DNA from: Bacteroidales bacterium
GTDB taxonomy: Bacteria > Bacteroidota > Bacteroidia > Bacteroidales > JALTDM01
DNA length: 6,460 nt
Direction of reading: 5' to 3'
Assembly (NCBI GenBank): GCA_026996635.1
Contig: JALWKH010000109.1
Location: 1-6,460, forward strand
In this document: positions 1-6,404 of the stretch, one piece after another
How positions within the stretch are numbered: position 1 is the stretch's first letter
How the letters are laid out: every line of letters starts with the position of its first letter
Position numbers and translations under genes: made by a program
Notes under the pieces: model-generated
What the model was told of the DNA's origin: nothing
Seen by the model: the letters and a program-made list of their open reading frames with translations, nothing else
Database searches by the model: none

Positions 1-609
1 TATATCCAATTTTTCTTCTTCTGTCAACTTCCAATCTACATCAGATTTATGTAATTTCTCTACCAAATGTGACAAAAAAATCGCTACCGAAACTGAGATA
101 TTAAAACTCTCTGTAAACCCGTACATAGGAATTTTCACATATCCGTCTGCATTGTTTATGGCTGTTTCGGTAAGTCCGGGCAATTCACTGCCGAAAACAA
201 GAGCAATCTTTTCATTTACAGGTAAGTCAAACAAGGAGACATCGTCTTTGTGAGGAGTTGTGGCATATATTTTATAGCCTTTCGACCTTAAAAAATTGTA
301 ACACTCTATGGTATTATCTTTCCCTTGATTATTAAATTTATGCAAGTCAATCCACTTATTTGAACCCAGAGCTACATCAGGGTTTACGGTATATTTATTT
401 TTATTTTCAATGATATAAACATCTTGAATGCCGTAAATTTCGGAAGTACGTAATGTTGCACTTGCATTGTGCGGTTGGTAGATGTCCTCCAAAACAATAG
501 TGATGTGACGCGTGCGGTTTTCAATCACTTTGTAAAACAACTCACGCCTTCGATCCGTAACAAACCCGAGTAAATAATTCAGAAATTCCCTTTTTTCACC
601 GCTTTGCAT
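1..609 (-). CDS. TrmH/SpoU-family RNA 2'-O-ribose methyltransferase (3' end cut by window edge)
   Basis: Probable cytoplasmic SAM-dependent methyltransferase of the SPOUT class, most like tRNA (guanosine-2'-O)-methyltransferase TrmH, which methylates G18 in the D-loop. I read the frame directly: ATG at 609-607 on the minus strand opens 203 codons without a stop to the left edge, so the C-terminus is missing. E. coli TrmH is about 229 residues, so only a short tail is lost. All three SpoU motifs are present: motif 1 NASATLRTSE (residues 48-57) with the catalytic-type Arg54, motif 2 LVFGSELPG (137-145), and motif 3 IPMYGFTESFNISVSVA (160-176), which forms the SAM-binding trefoil knot. The start is fixed by a 1-base overlap with the stop of the upstream PorE-like gene (TAATG), so translation is probably coupled and transcription shared. 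The family is certain; the exact RNA target (tRNA G18 or an rRNA site) is inferred. Confidence 0.93.
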   Translation of the reverse strand, partial: MQSGEKREFLNYLLGFVTDRRRELFYKVIENRTRHITIVLEDIYQPHNASATLRTSEIYGIQDVYIIENKNKYTVNPDVALGSNKWIDLHKFNNQGKDNTIECYNFLRSKGYKIYATTPHKDDVSLFDLPVNEKIALVFGSELPGLTETAINNADGYVKIPMYGFTESFNISVSVAIFLSHLVEKLHKSDVDWKLTEEEKLDI

Positions 610-2453
610 TATTTCTTTAATTTCAAAACAACCTTTCCTCCACCGCCTTCACTATATTCTACATTTGCAACGCCTTTTTGAGTAAAATATTTTTTTAAAG
701 CTTCTGTTTTTGACTTGCTACCTTCAACAATGTAAACATTAGCCGAATTGGATTTCAAAAAATCTACAATTGCATCTGCAATAGGATAACTTTCAACAGC
801 TAATTCTACGGCGGAAACATGTATGGGATATTCAGTTTGGTCCATCGAAAGAATTATATCTGTTTTCAGATCAGTAAATTTAAAGTTATTCCGATTATCA
901 ACCTCCTCTATGTAAGGCATATAATAACCTGTTCCCGAAAACAATACACCATATAAATGCCCTGCCGGCAAACTTATGGCATAATATCCTGTTTTCCCGT
1001 TAGAGAAATAATCTCCCAACCTTTTTTTTGTTTCCAAATCATACAAATGAATCATAATATGGTGACTCGAAGAGTCTTTATCGGTAACTTTACCGTGTAT
1101 AAATGTCAGTTTACTTGTTTGTTCATCATTTTCGGTAGACGGATAGTTTATCACAAAAATGTCTTTCATTCCTGTACCATCCACTCTTACAGAAGTATAA
1201 TACCCTTGTTCCCCGCTTGCAGTTGTAACAAAAAACACATCATCATCCGGTGTATTTATAGGATAACCCAAGTTTTGCGGATCCGACCATTTACCGTCTT
1301 TCCCACGTACAGAAAAAAAGATATCATAACCTCCCATAGTTTTATGCCCCTGTGAACTGAAATACAATGTCCTGTTATCCGGATGAATAAAAACGCCGTC
1401 TTCATCGTAAGGAGTATTTATAGTAGGACCCAAATTTACAGGTTCACTCCAAGTACTGTCATCTTGTAATACCGACATGTAAATATCTTTGCCCCCTATT
1501 CCTCCCGGACGGTCACTTATAAAATATAAAGTCCGGTTGTCATAAGCTATAGACGCAGAATTTTCATGGTATTGTGTATTTATAGGTGCAGGTAAAGGTT
1601 TAGGAGTTGACCAACTGGAGTCTTTCATTATAGAGAAATAAATATCCCCTCCGTTTTTTTCTCCACGATATAAAAACAAGATTTGACCGTCTGTAGAAAT
1701 ACCCACAGTAGCATCATGCTTTTTAGTATTAATAGGCGGTCCTACATTCACGGGAGTTCCCCACCTGTATTTTTTCTTAATTGAATAATAAATATCCTCG
1801 TAATATTGCATGTCGTTATAATCCATTTTGCCACCTGTGGTGCCTTTACGCCTTGAAGTAAAATACATTACCCTTCCGTCACCCGTCACGATAGGTGCAT
1901 AATCGGAATATTCGGAGTTTATCGTTTTCAAATTTACAACCATACCGTTTGTGGGATTTGCCATCAACATAATGCCTACATCACATTCATCCATTTTCTT
2001 TGTTATAACGGAATCCCATACATATAACTTTTCCGGGTCCAATGAGACTTTAAAATGGTAATATTCTTTTTTTGCTTCTTTAAATTTATAGTTGTATTGG
2101 TAAGCTTGAGCAAGTTTAAAATAAATATCATCACTGATTTCAGGGTCAAGTTCTACGGCTTTTTTAAGGTATTTTAGAGCTTTTGCTTTGTATATAGTAT
2201 GCAAATAGCAATCTCCGAGCATATAATTCAATTCGGCATTGTCAGGATTAAATTCGTGAGCCTTTTCCAAGTGCTGAATCGCCTCATAATACACATTCTG
2301 CTCATATGCATCCCTACCATCCAGAAACTCCGAATATGCTTTTGAAAACCCCTTTTTTCCTTTGAAGTTCGAACGCTTAAATTCTACATTTGTTTGAGCA
2401 TTAAGAAGCGTCGTTAAGAAAAAAAATGATATTATTGCCGTAAAAATTTTCAC
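609..2453 (-). CDS. Exported TPR / PD40 beta-propeller / OmpA-like-tail protein, PorE-like architecture
   Basis: Periplasmic or outer-membrane-associated protein of 614 residues. It has a signal peptide (1-19, cleavage likely at NA|Q20), about three TPR helical hairpins (about 40-141), five PD40/WD40-like propeller repeats (about 178-437) with recurring INT, LYF and DIY/DIF motifs, a carboxypeptidase-regulatory-like beta domain (about 449-519), and a C-terminal segment (about 540-614) resembling a shortened OmpA domain. This domain order matches PorE, the type IX secretion protein thought to anchor the machinery to peptidoglycan. Unlike PorE there is no lipobox Cys, and the GHTD...LSxxRA peptidoglycan-binding signature is absent. 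The start is GTG at 2453: it is followed at once by the signal peptide, an in-frame stop lies upstream at 2474-2472, and the first internal Met is at residue 78. It is read divergently from the lipoprotein gene and overlaps the TrmH gene by 1 base. Bacteroidota carry several paralogues of this type, so a secretion role is only inferred. Confidence 0.88.
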   Translation of the reverse strand: MKIFTAIISFFFLTTLLNAQTNVEFKRSNFKGKKGFSKAYSEFLDGRDAYEQNVYYEAIQHLEKAHEFNPDNAELNYMLGDCYLHTIYKAKALKYLKKAVELDPEISDDIYFKLAQAYQYNYKFKEAKKEYYHFKVSLDPEKLYVWDSVITKKMDECDVGIMLMANPTNGMVVNLKTINSEYSDYAPIVTGDGRVMYFTSRRKGTTGGKMDYNDMQYYEDIYYSIKKKYRWGTPVNVGPPINTKKHDATVGISTDGQILFLYRGEKNGGDIYFSIMKDSSWSTPKPLPAPINTQYHENSASIAYDNRTLYFISDRPGGIGGKDIYMSVLQDDSTWSEPVNLGPTINTPYDEDGVFIHPDNRTLYFSSQGHKTMGGYDIFFSVRGKDGKWSDPQNLGYPINTPDDDVFFVTTASGEQGYYTSVRVDGTGMKDIFVINYPSTENDEQTSKLTFIHGKVTDKDSSSHHIMIHLYDLETKKRLGDYFSNGKTGYYAISLPAGHLYGVLFSGTGYYMPYIEEVDNRNNFKFTDLKTDIILSMDQTEYPIHVSAVELAVESYPIADAIVDFLKSNSANVYIVEGSKSKTEALKKYFTQKGVANVEYSEGGGGKVVLKLKK

Positions 2454-2472
2454 TTTTCCAATACTTTTTGAT

Positions 2473-2480
2473 TAACTTTG
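2473..2480 (+). promoter_or_regulatory. Bacteroidota -7 element for the lipoprotein operon
   Basis: TAACTTTG followed by C fits the Bacteroidota sigma-ABfr -7 consensus TAnnTTTG exactly. It lies about 40 bases before the ATG at 2520, so an mRNA start near 2484-2486 would give a leader of about 35 nt. The -33 element is poor: only T-runs at 2447-2450 or 2454-2457, and no clean TTG at 17-23 bp spacing. Confidence 0.6.
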
Positions 2481-2488
2481 CAAAGTTA
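2481..2488 (-). promoter_or_regulatory. Bacteroidota -7 element for the PorE-like/trmH-like operon
   Basis: On the minus strand this is TAACTTTG followed by C, abutting its mirror image on the plus strand. Initiation near 2477-2475 would give a leader of about 22 nt before the GTG at 2453. A TTTG at 2506-2503 (minus) is the only -33 candidate; its 14-bp spacing is shorter than the usual 17-23. Confidence 0.6.
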
Positions 2489-2519
2489 ATGTAAAAATTG
2501 CACAAAAAATTAATAAATT

Positions 2520-3365
2520 ATGTTTAAAAAGAGATTTTTGTTTGTGATAATTCTGGGCTTTATTTTAGGAATTAGCGCATGTACAAGCACAACAGAAGAA
2601 AATAACGAAGAGAATGCAGATACGACACAAGTAAGTGCCGACACAACAGCTCAGAAAAAAGAAAGCCAGTTTTTCAATTTACCTTCACCGATTGAATTGT
2701 ACACATTTTTGTATGAGAATAACATTAAATTTCAAGCAGAGCTGATGAATCCGATTGAAAATGTTGACAAGTATGTAACATCCGAAGAAAAAGGAATTGC
2801 ACTTGGTGTGTATGCGTCAGACATCGCATATTGTGCTGTTTATGACAAGAGCGACGAAACAATGAATTATTTCGTTACTTCTAAAAAAATTGCCGACGAA
2901 TTAGGATTAACGGAAGGATTTGACGAAAAGATTGCAGACCGTATAAATAACAATTTGCACAACAGCGACTCTCTTTACAACATTTCAACCGATTCTTATT
3001 CCATGGCTCTCAATTATCTAAGAGCACAAAACCAAGAACAATTGCTTCCTTTGATGATTTTCGGCGGTTGGATAGAAAGCGTTTACATCGCTGTGAATTC
3101 CTACAATGACAAAACATTTAATCCTGAAAATCCCGTAGTATTCCAAATCTTGGATCAAGGTTACCTGCTTGAAAACCTGGTAGATTATTTCAAGACACTT
3201 GATCAAAATAACGAAACTATAAAGAAGATAACTGAACAATTAACAGATCTGCAAAATATTTATTTGTCCATACAAGACAATGTTGATGTTGACATAACAA
3301 AAGAACAATTTGATAACATTAAAGAAAAAATTCAAAATATTAGAAATTACTGGACAAAAAACTAA
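2520..3365 (+). CDS. Lipoprotein of unknown function
   Basis: A 281-residue predicted lipoprotein. The N-terminus has a KKR charge cluster, a hydrophobic core and the lipobox ISAC with the lipidated Cys at residue 21. An acidic Thr/Glu/Asn-rich linker follows (about 22-48). Acidic residues soon after the Cys are compatible with surface export in Bacteroidota, but this is only suggestive. The mature domain (from about 50) begins NLPSPIELYTFL and looks mainly alpha-helical, with a Gly/aromatic patch GIALGVYASDIAYC and a Lys/Glu/Gln-rich, possibly coiled-coil end (about 225-281). I recognise no enzyme motif; it resembles conserved hypothetical lipoproteins of Bacteroidota. The ATG at 2520 is chosen because the signal peptide starts there; there is no Shine-Dalgarno. 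It is first in an operon with the secreted protein 6 bp downstream and is divergent from the PorE-like gene, suggesting an envelope role. Confidence 0.88.
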   Translation: MFKKRFLFVIILGFILGISACTSTTEENNEENADTTQVSADTTAQKKESQFFNLPSPIELYTFLYENNIKFQAELMNPIENVDKYVTSEEKGIALGVYASDIAYCAVYDKSDETMNYFVTSKKIADELGLTEGFDEKIADRINNNLHNSDSLYNISTDSYSMALNYLRAQNQEQLLPLMIFGGWIESVYIAVNSYNDKTFNPENPVVFQILDQGYLLENLVDYFKTLDQNNETIKKITEQLTDLQNIYLSIQDNVDVDITKEQFDNIKEKIQNIRNYWTKN

Positions 3366-3371
3366 AATACT

Positions 3372-4010
3372 ATGAAAGTTAAATCAATCCTGACAATTAT
3401 AGGAGCCATAACCATATTATCCGGCTCATTCAATAGTGCAAAAGCACAAAGGTGTGATAAGAAAAAATATTGTGTAGATTATTACGAAGACTTTGATTTT
3501 CGTACCCAATCCGTTTATGCACATTTATTACCGGGAGACACGTCGGTAGTAAAAACCGTGGTGTATTCAAACAAAATGTATAGGATTTTTGCATGCATGG
3601 ATGAAGATTACGGACCTATTCACTTCAGAATAGTGCAGCCTTACCGCGTTACTGAAAGAAAAATAAAAAAAGTAACTTATGACACGACTTATACATACAA
3701 GGTTGATGAGTACGGAGATGAAATTTACGACGACAACGGAAACCCTGTGGTGGATAAAATGGAAGTAACAGCTGACACGCTTTGGGAAGTAAAAAGAGTA
3801 CAAAAAGAAAAATTACTTTATGATAGCGAAAAAGCCGATAAACCGTACTGGGAAGCACGGATAAGAAAAACCAAAAGAATATTTATTTATGTTTATGTTC
3901 AGGAAGACATTGATCCTGACGGTGATTGTGTAGCAGTATATGTCGGAAGGAAAGCCCTTTCCCGTTCCAAATTCCAACGAAAGGCTAGAGATTATTATGC
4001 AGGAGATTGA
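3372..4010 (+). CDS. Secreted/periplasmic protein of unknown function
   Basis: A 212-residue exported protein with a signal peptide (1-25, likely cleaved AKA|Q26). The mature part looks beta-rich and highly charged. It includes an LLPGDTSVVKTVVYS segment (about 52-66), an acidic hairpin-like stretch around DEYGDEIYDDNGNPVV, a block of alternating Lys/Arg and Thr (RKTKRIF), and VAVYVGRK near the end. Four Cys lie at 28, 34, 75 and 186, enough for two disulfides after export. There is no catalytic motif I recognise; similar secreted hypothetical proteins occur in Bacteroidota. The 6-bp gap after the lipoprotein gene and the terminator just downstream argue that the two are co-transcribed and may work together in the envelope. 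The ATG is fixed by the signal peptide; there is no Shine-Dalgarno. Confidence 0.85.
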   Translation: MKVKSILTIIGAITILSGSFNSAKAQRCDKKKYCVDYYEDFDFRTQSVYAHLLPGDTSVVKTVVYSNKMYRIFACMDEDYGPIHFRIVQPYRVTERKIKKVTYDTTYTYKVDEYGDEIYDDNGNPVVDKMEVTADTLWEVKRVQKEKLLYDSEKADKPYWEARIRKTKRIFIYVYVQEDIDPDGDCVAVYVGRKALSRSKFQRKARDYYAGD

Positions 4011-4017
4011 TAATTGA

Positions 4018-4031
4018 TTATTATAACAACA
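4018..4031. repeat. 14-bp direct repeat, copy 1
   Basis: TTATTATAACAACA here is repeated exactly at 4073-4086, 55 bp further on. The two copies bracket the terminator hairpin. The match ends at both sides (4017 A versus 4072 G; 4032 T versus 4087 A). Confidence 0.85.
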
Positions 4032-4036
4032 TACAT

Positions 4037-4075
4037 TAACAGAAAGGCTGCCAATACCGGTGGCCTTTTCTGTTA
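4037..4075 (+). terminator. Intrinsic terminator of the lipoprotein/secreted-protein operon
   Basis: The left arm TAACAGAAAGGC (4037-4048) pairs with the right arm GCCTTTTCTGTTA (4063-4075), with one bulged T. The stem continues inward through two G-U wobbles and CC/GG (4051-4052 with 4059-4060) to a six-base loop, AATACC. The T-rich right arm and TTATTAT after it provide the U-tract. It starts 26 bp after the stop codon at 4010 and ends before the pyrC promoter. The outer stem is A/T-rich, so the GGC/GCC core with the following TTTT is probably the functional part. Confidence 0.75.
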
Positions 4076-4086
4076 TTATAACAACA
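4073..4086. repeat. 14-bp direct repeat, copy 2
   Basis: Second exact copy of TTATTATAACAACA. Its first three bases are also the end of the terminator's right arm. It lies about 20 bp upstream of the pyrC -7 element, in the -33 region, so it could affect pyrC transcription; nothing proves that. Confidence 0.85.
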
Positions 4087-4106
4087 ATTCACATAAAGAA
4101 TTATGT

Positions 4107-4115
4107 TATTTTTGC
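4107..4115 (+). promoter_or_regulatory. Bacteroidota -7 promoter element for pyrC operon
   Basis: TATTTTTGC matches TAnnTTTG plus the favoured following pyrimidine. Initiation near 4119-4121 would leave a leader of about 18 nt before the ATG at 4138. No good TTG is seen at the -33 position. Its place after the terminator supports independent transcription of pyrC, and it argues against the upstream in-frame GTG at 4060, which would not be on this mRNA. Confidence 0.6.
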
Positions 4116-4137
4116 TTCAAACTTTTACTTGCAACAG

Positions 4138-5469
4138 ATGAAAAAAATACTCACAAATGCTACAATTGTAAACGAAGGGGAAGTATTTCAGGGTTACATT
4201 ATTATAAACAATGATAAAATAGAAAAAATCGGTGAAGGAAATTTCGATGGATCACTATCAGGAGAAATTTTAGACCTTAACGGTAAAATCATTCTTCCGG
4301 GCATAATAGACACTCATGTTCATTTCAGGGAACCGGGATTAACACACAAAGCAGACTTCTACACGGAGAGCAAAGCTGCCGTTGCCGGCGGTGTAACTAC
4401 TGTTTTTGACATGCCGAATGTTAAGCCGCAAACCACTTCAATACTAACTTGGAAAGAAAAAAAACAAATTGCAGAACAAAAATCCCTTGTAAACTTTGCT
4501 CTTTATTTGGGAGCAACCAATTCCAATTTAGAAGAACTTAATAAAGCCGATTTATCCTTAATTCCGGGCATAAAAATATTTATGGGATCATCTACCGGCA
4601 ATATGCTCGTCGACAAAGATGAAGTTATCAGTAAATTTTTCTCACTCGAAAAGCAAATTGTAGTCCACAGCGAAGACGAAAACATAATTAAAACCAACTT
4701 GGAAAGTGCAAAAAAGGAATTCGGTGATGAAATTCCCATCTACATGCACAGCAATATACGAAGTAAGGAAGCGTGCATAACAGCCACCAAAAAAGCCGTA
4801 GATATTGCCGTAAAGCACAACACAAAATTGCACATACTCCATGTTTCCACGCCCGAAGAAATTGAAATAATCACAGAAGCAAAAAAACAAAACCCCAGCA
4901 TAACAGCAGAAGTTGTGATAAATCATTTATATTTCGACACTTCACACTATCAGCATCTCGGCACTTTCGTTAAATTCAACCCAGCCGTAAAATCTCCCGA
5001 AGACAGGCAAGGTTTATTAAACGATCTATCCTCAAACAAAATAGACACAATAGCAACAGACCACGCCCCACACACACTTGAAGAAAAGCAAAACCCGTAT
5101 CTAAAAGCACCTTCCGGCGTACCTATGATTCAGCATTCATTACAAGCTATGTTGGAATTGCACAAAAAAGGCTACATCACATTGGAACAAATAGCAGAAA
5201 AAATGTCTCACAATCCCGCAAGAATTTTCCGAATAAAAAACCGCGGGTTTATCAGGGAAGGCTACTTTGCCGACCTTACAATAGTTGACCTGGACGATTC
5301 AATGACAGTAAGCAAAGAAAATATCCTTTACAAATGCGGTTGGTCTCCGTTTGAAGACTACACATTTCATTCTAAGGTATTTATGACCATCATTAACGGT
5401 AACATAGTTTACAACAACGGCGAATTTGACGAAAGCCACAAAGGAACAAATGTAGAATTCGAACAATGA
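4138..5469 (+). CDS. pyrC: Dihydroorotase
   Basis: Cytoplasmic amidohydrolase of de novo pyrimidine synthesis that interconverts N-carbamoyl-L-aspartate and (S)-dihydroorotate. From the ATG at 4138 it has 443 residues, normal for the long bacterial dihydroorotases. Metal and substrate motifs are intact: DTHVHFREPG (58-67) with metal ligands His60 and His62 and substrate Arg64; MPN with Asn94; GIKIFMGSSTG with Lys146, placed like the carboxylated bridging Lys of the animal CAD enzyme; VHSEDE with His177; LHILHVS with His232/His235; and ATDHAPH with catalytic Asp308 and His312. Substrate residues Arg64 and Asn94 favour dihydroorotase over the related hydantoinases and allantoinase. The frame is open to a GTG at 4060, but that start lies inside the terminator and upstream of the promoter and adds 26 residues that do not fit the family, whereas MKKILTNATIVNEG is a typical N-terminus. 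It overlaps the next gene by 4 bases (ATGA). No other pyr gene is in the window. Confidence 0.93.
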   Translation: MKKILTNATIVNEGEVFQGYIIINNDKIEKIGEGNFDGSLSGEILDLNGKIILPGIIDTHVHFREPGLTHKADFYTESKAAVAGGVTTVFDMPNVKPQTTSILTWKEKKQIAEQKSLVNFALYLGATNSNLEELNKADLSLIPGIKIFMGSSTGNMLVDKDEVISKFFSLEKQIVVHSEDENIIKTNLESAKKEFGDEIPIYMHSNIRSKEACITATKKAVDIAVKHNTKLHILHVSTPEEIEIITEAKKQNPSITAEVVINHLYFDTSHYQHLGTFVKFNPAVKSPEDRQGLLNDLSSNKIDTIATDHAPHTLEEKQNPYLKAPSGVPMIQHSLQAMLELHKKGYITLEQIAEKMSHNPARIFRIKNRGFIREGYFADLTIVDLDDSMTVSKENILYKCGWSPFEDYTFHSKVFMTIINGNIVYNNGEFDESHKGTNVEFEQ

Positions 5470-6404
5470 AAGCTTTAATTATAGACAAAGTCCACAACCT
5501 GCTTATCGATAAGCTAAACGCTTGCAACATTGAAACTGATTACTTGCCTGAAATAACGCGACAAGAAATTTTAAGCACTATTGCAAACTATGAAATATTG
5601 ATAATCCGAAGCAAGACACCGATTGACAAGGAAATTCTGGATAAAGCCGGAAAACTTAAAATAATAGGCAGATACGGAGCAGGCACGGAAGGAATTGATA
5701 AGCAACTTTGCAATCAAACAGGCATTAAAGTAATCAACTCTCCCGAAGGTAACAGGAATGCGGTAGGCGAACATACACTAGGACTTTTGCTTGCAGTAAT
5801 TAACAAAATTTGCAAATCATTCTCCGAAATAAAAAACGGCATTTGGAACAGGAACTCAAATTGGGGGTTCGAACTGGAAGGAAAAACGGTAGGCATAATC
5901 GGTTATGGGAATGCAGGCAGCGCTTTTGCCCGAAAACTTGCAGGTTTTGATGTGGAAGTTCTCGCTTATGACAAATACAAATCAGGTTTCGGCAAAGATT
6001 ACATAAAAGAAGCCTCTTTGGAAGAAGTGATGAACTATGCCGATGTAATTTCGTTTCATGTACCTCTTACCGAAGAAACACGCCAAATGGCAAACTGGGA
6101 ATTCTTTTCCAACCTGAAAAAGAAACCCGTAATACTCAACACTTCACGCGGCGAAGTTGTAAACACACGCGACCTTCTTTTAGCACTAAAAAACGGACTA
6201 ATCAGCGGTGCGGGTCTAGATGTTTTGGAATACGAAAAATCAACCTTTGAAAACATTTACAAAACCGGCAACAAAACGCTTGAAGAACTTTTGAAACTTG
6301 ATAATGTTGTAGTAACACCGCATATCGCAGGCTGGACTAACGAGTCATATAGCAAACTTGCATTTTATTTAGCGGAGAAAATATGCCAACATATTTATAA
6401 ATAA
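5466..6404 (+). CDS. D-isomer-specific 2-hydroxyacid dehydrogenase, SerA-like without ACT domain
   Basis: An NAD-dependent 2-hydroxyacid dehydrogenase of 312 residues that interconverts a 2-hydroxy and a 2-oxo acid in the cytoplasm. The N-terminal substrate domain contains IIRSKTPID and IGRYGAGTEGID; the Rossmann domain has GYGNAG (146-151), with Asp169 at the end of the second strand favouring NAD over NADP. The catalytic triad of the family is present: Arg228 (NTSRGE), Glu257 (LDVLEYE) and His286 (TPHIAGWT). It stops after the catalytic domains, so it lacks the C-terminal ACT serine-sensing domain of E. coli SerA (410 residues). Phosphoglycerate dehydrogenase is possible and such proteins are often labelled so, but no serC or other serine gene is adjacent and the substrate cannot be read from sequence. 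It starts inside the pyrC stop (ATGA, 4-base overlap), so translation is probably coupled to pyrC. Confidence 0.9.
   Translation: MKALIIDKVHNLLIDKLNACNIETDYLPEITRQEILSTIANYEILIIRSKTPIDKEILDKAGKLKIIGRYGAGTEGIDKQLCNQTGIKVINSPEGNRNAVGEHTLGLLLAVINKICKSFSEIKNGIWNRNSNWGFELEGKTVGIIGYGNAGSAFARKLAGFDVEVLAYDKYKSGFGKDYIKEASLEEVMNYADVISFHVPLTEETRQMANWEFFSNLKKKPVILNTSRGEVVNTRDLLLALKNGLISGAGLDVLEYEKSTFENIYKTGNKTLEELLKLDNVVVTPHIAGWTNESYSKLAFYLAEKICQHIYK

Larger units (their letters stand above)
2471..2490. repeat. Perfect 20-bp palindrome in the divergent promoter region
   Basis: The sequence ATTAACTTTGCAAAGTTAAT is identical to its own reverse complement; symmetry fails at the next base on each side (2470 and 2491 are both G). 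It lies in the 66-bp gap between the PorE-like gene (minus) and the lipoprotein gene (plus). Each half contains a TAACTTTG promoter element. It could also serve as an operator for a dimeric regulator. The symmetry is seen directly; the function is inferred. Confidence 0.9.

Noticed and set aside
957..1355. Plus-strand open frame of 132 codons
   Set aside because: It lies wholly opposite the propeller repeats of the PorE-like gene. Its Cys/Ile/Phe-rich composition is that of an antisense shadow, and it has no promoter or homology I recognise.
2454..2519. Small RNA or riboswitch in the divergent gap
   Set aside because: The 66 bp are accounted for by two short leaders and the promoter palindrome; there is no further stable structure.
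4037..4075. Bidirectional terminator
   Set aside because: There is no T-run on the minus-strand exit side, and both flanking operons run on the plus strand, so it is called for the plus strand only.
4060..4137. GTG at 4060 as the start of dihydroorotase
   Set aside because: It lies inside the terminator hairpin and upstream of the -7 element at 4107. The 26 extra residues do not resemble the family's N-terminus, while the ATG at 4138 gives a typical one.
4014..4214. Short plus-strand open frame (66 codons) over the terminator and the pyrC start
   Set aside because: It crosses the hairpin and promoter and then overlaps the well-supported pyrC frame; its composition is not protein-like.
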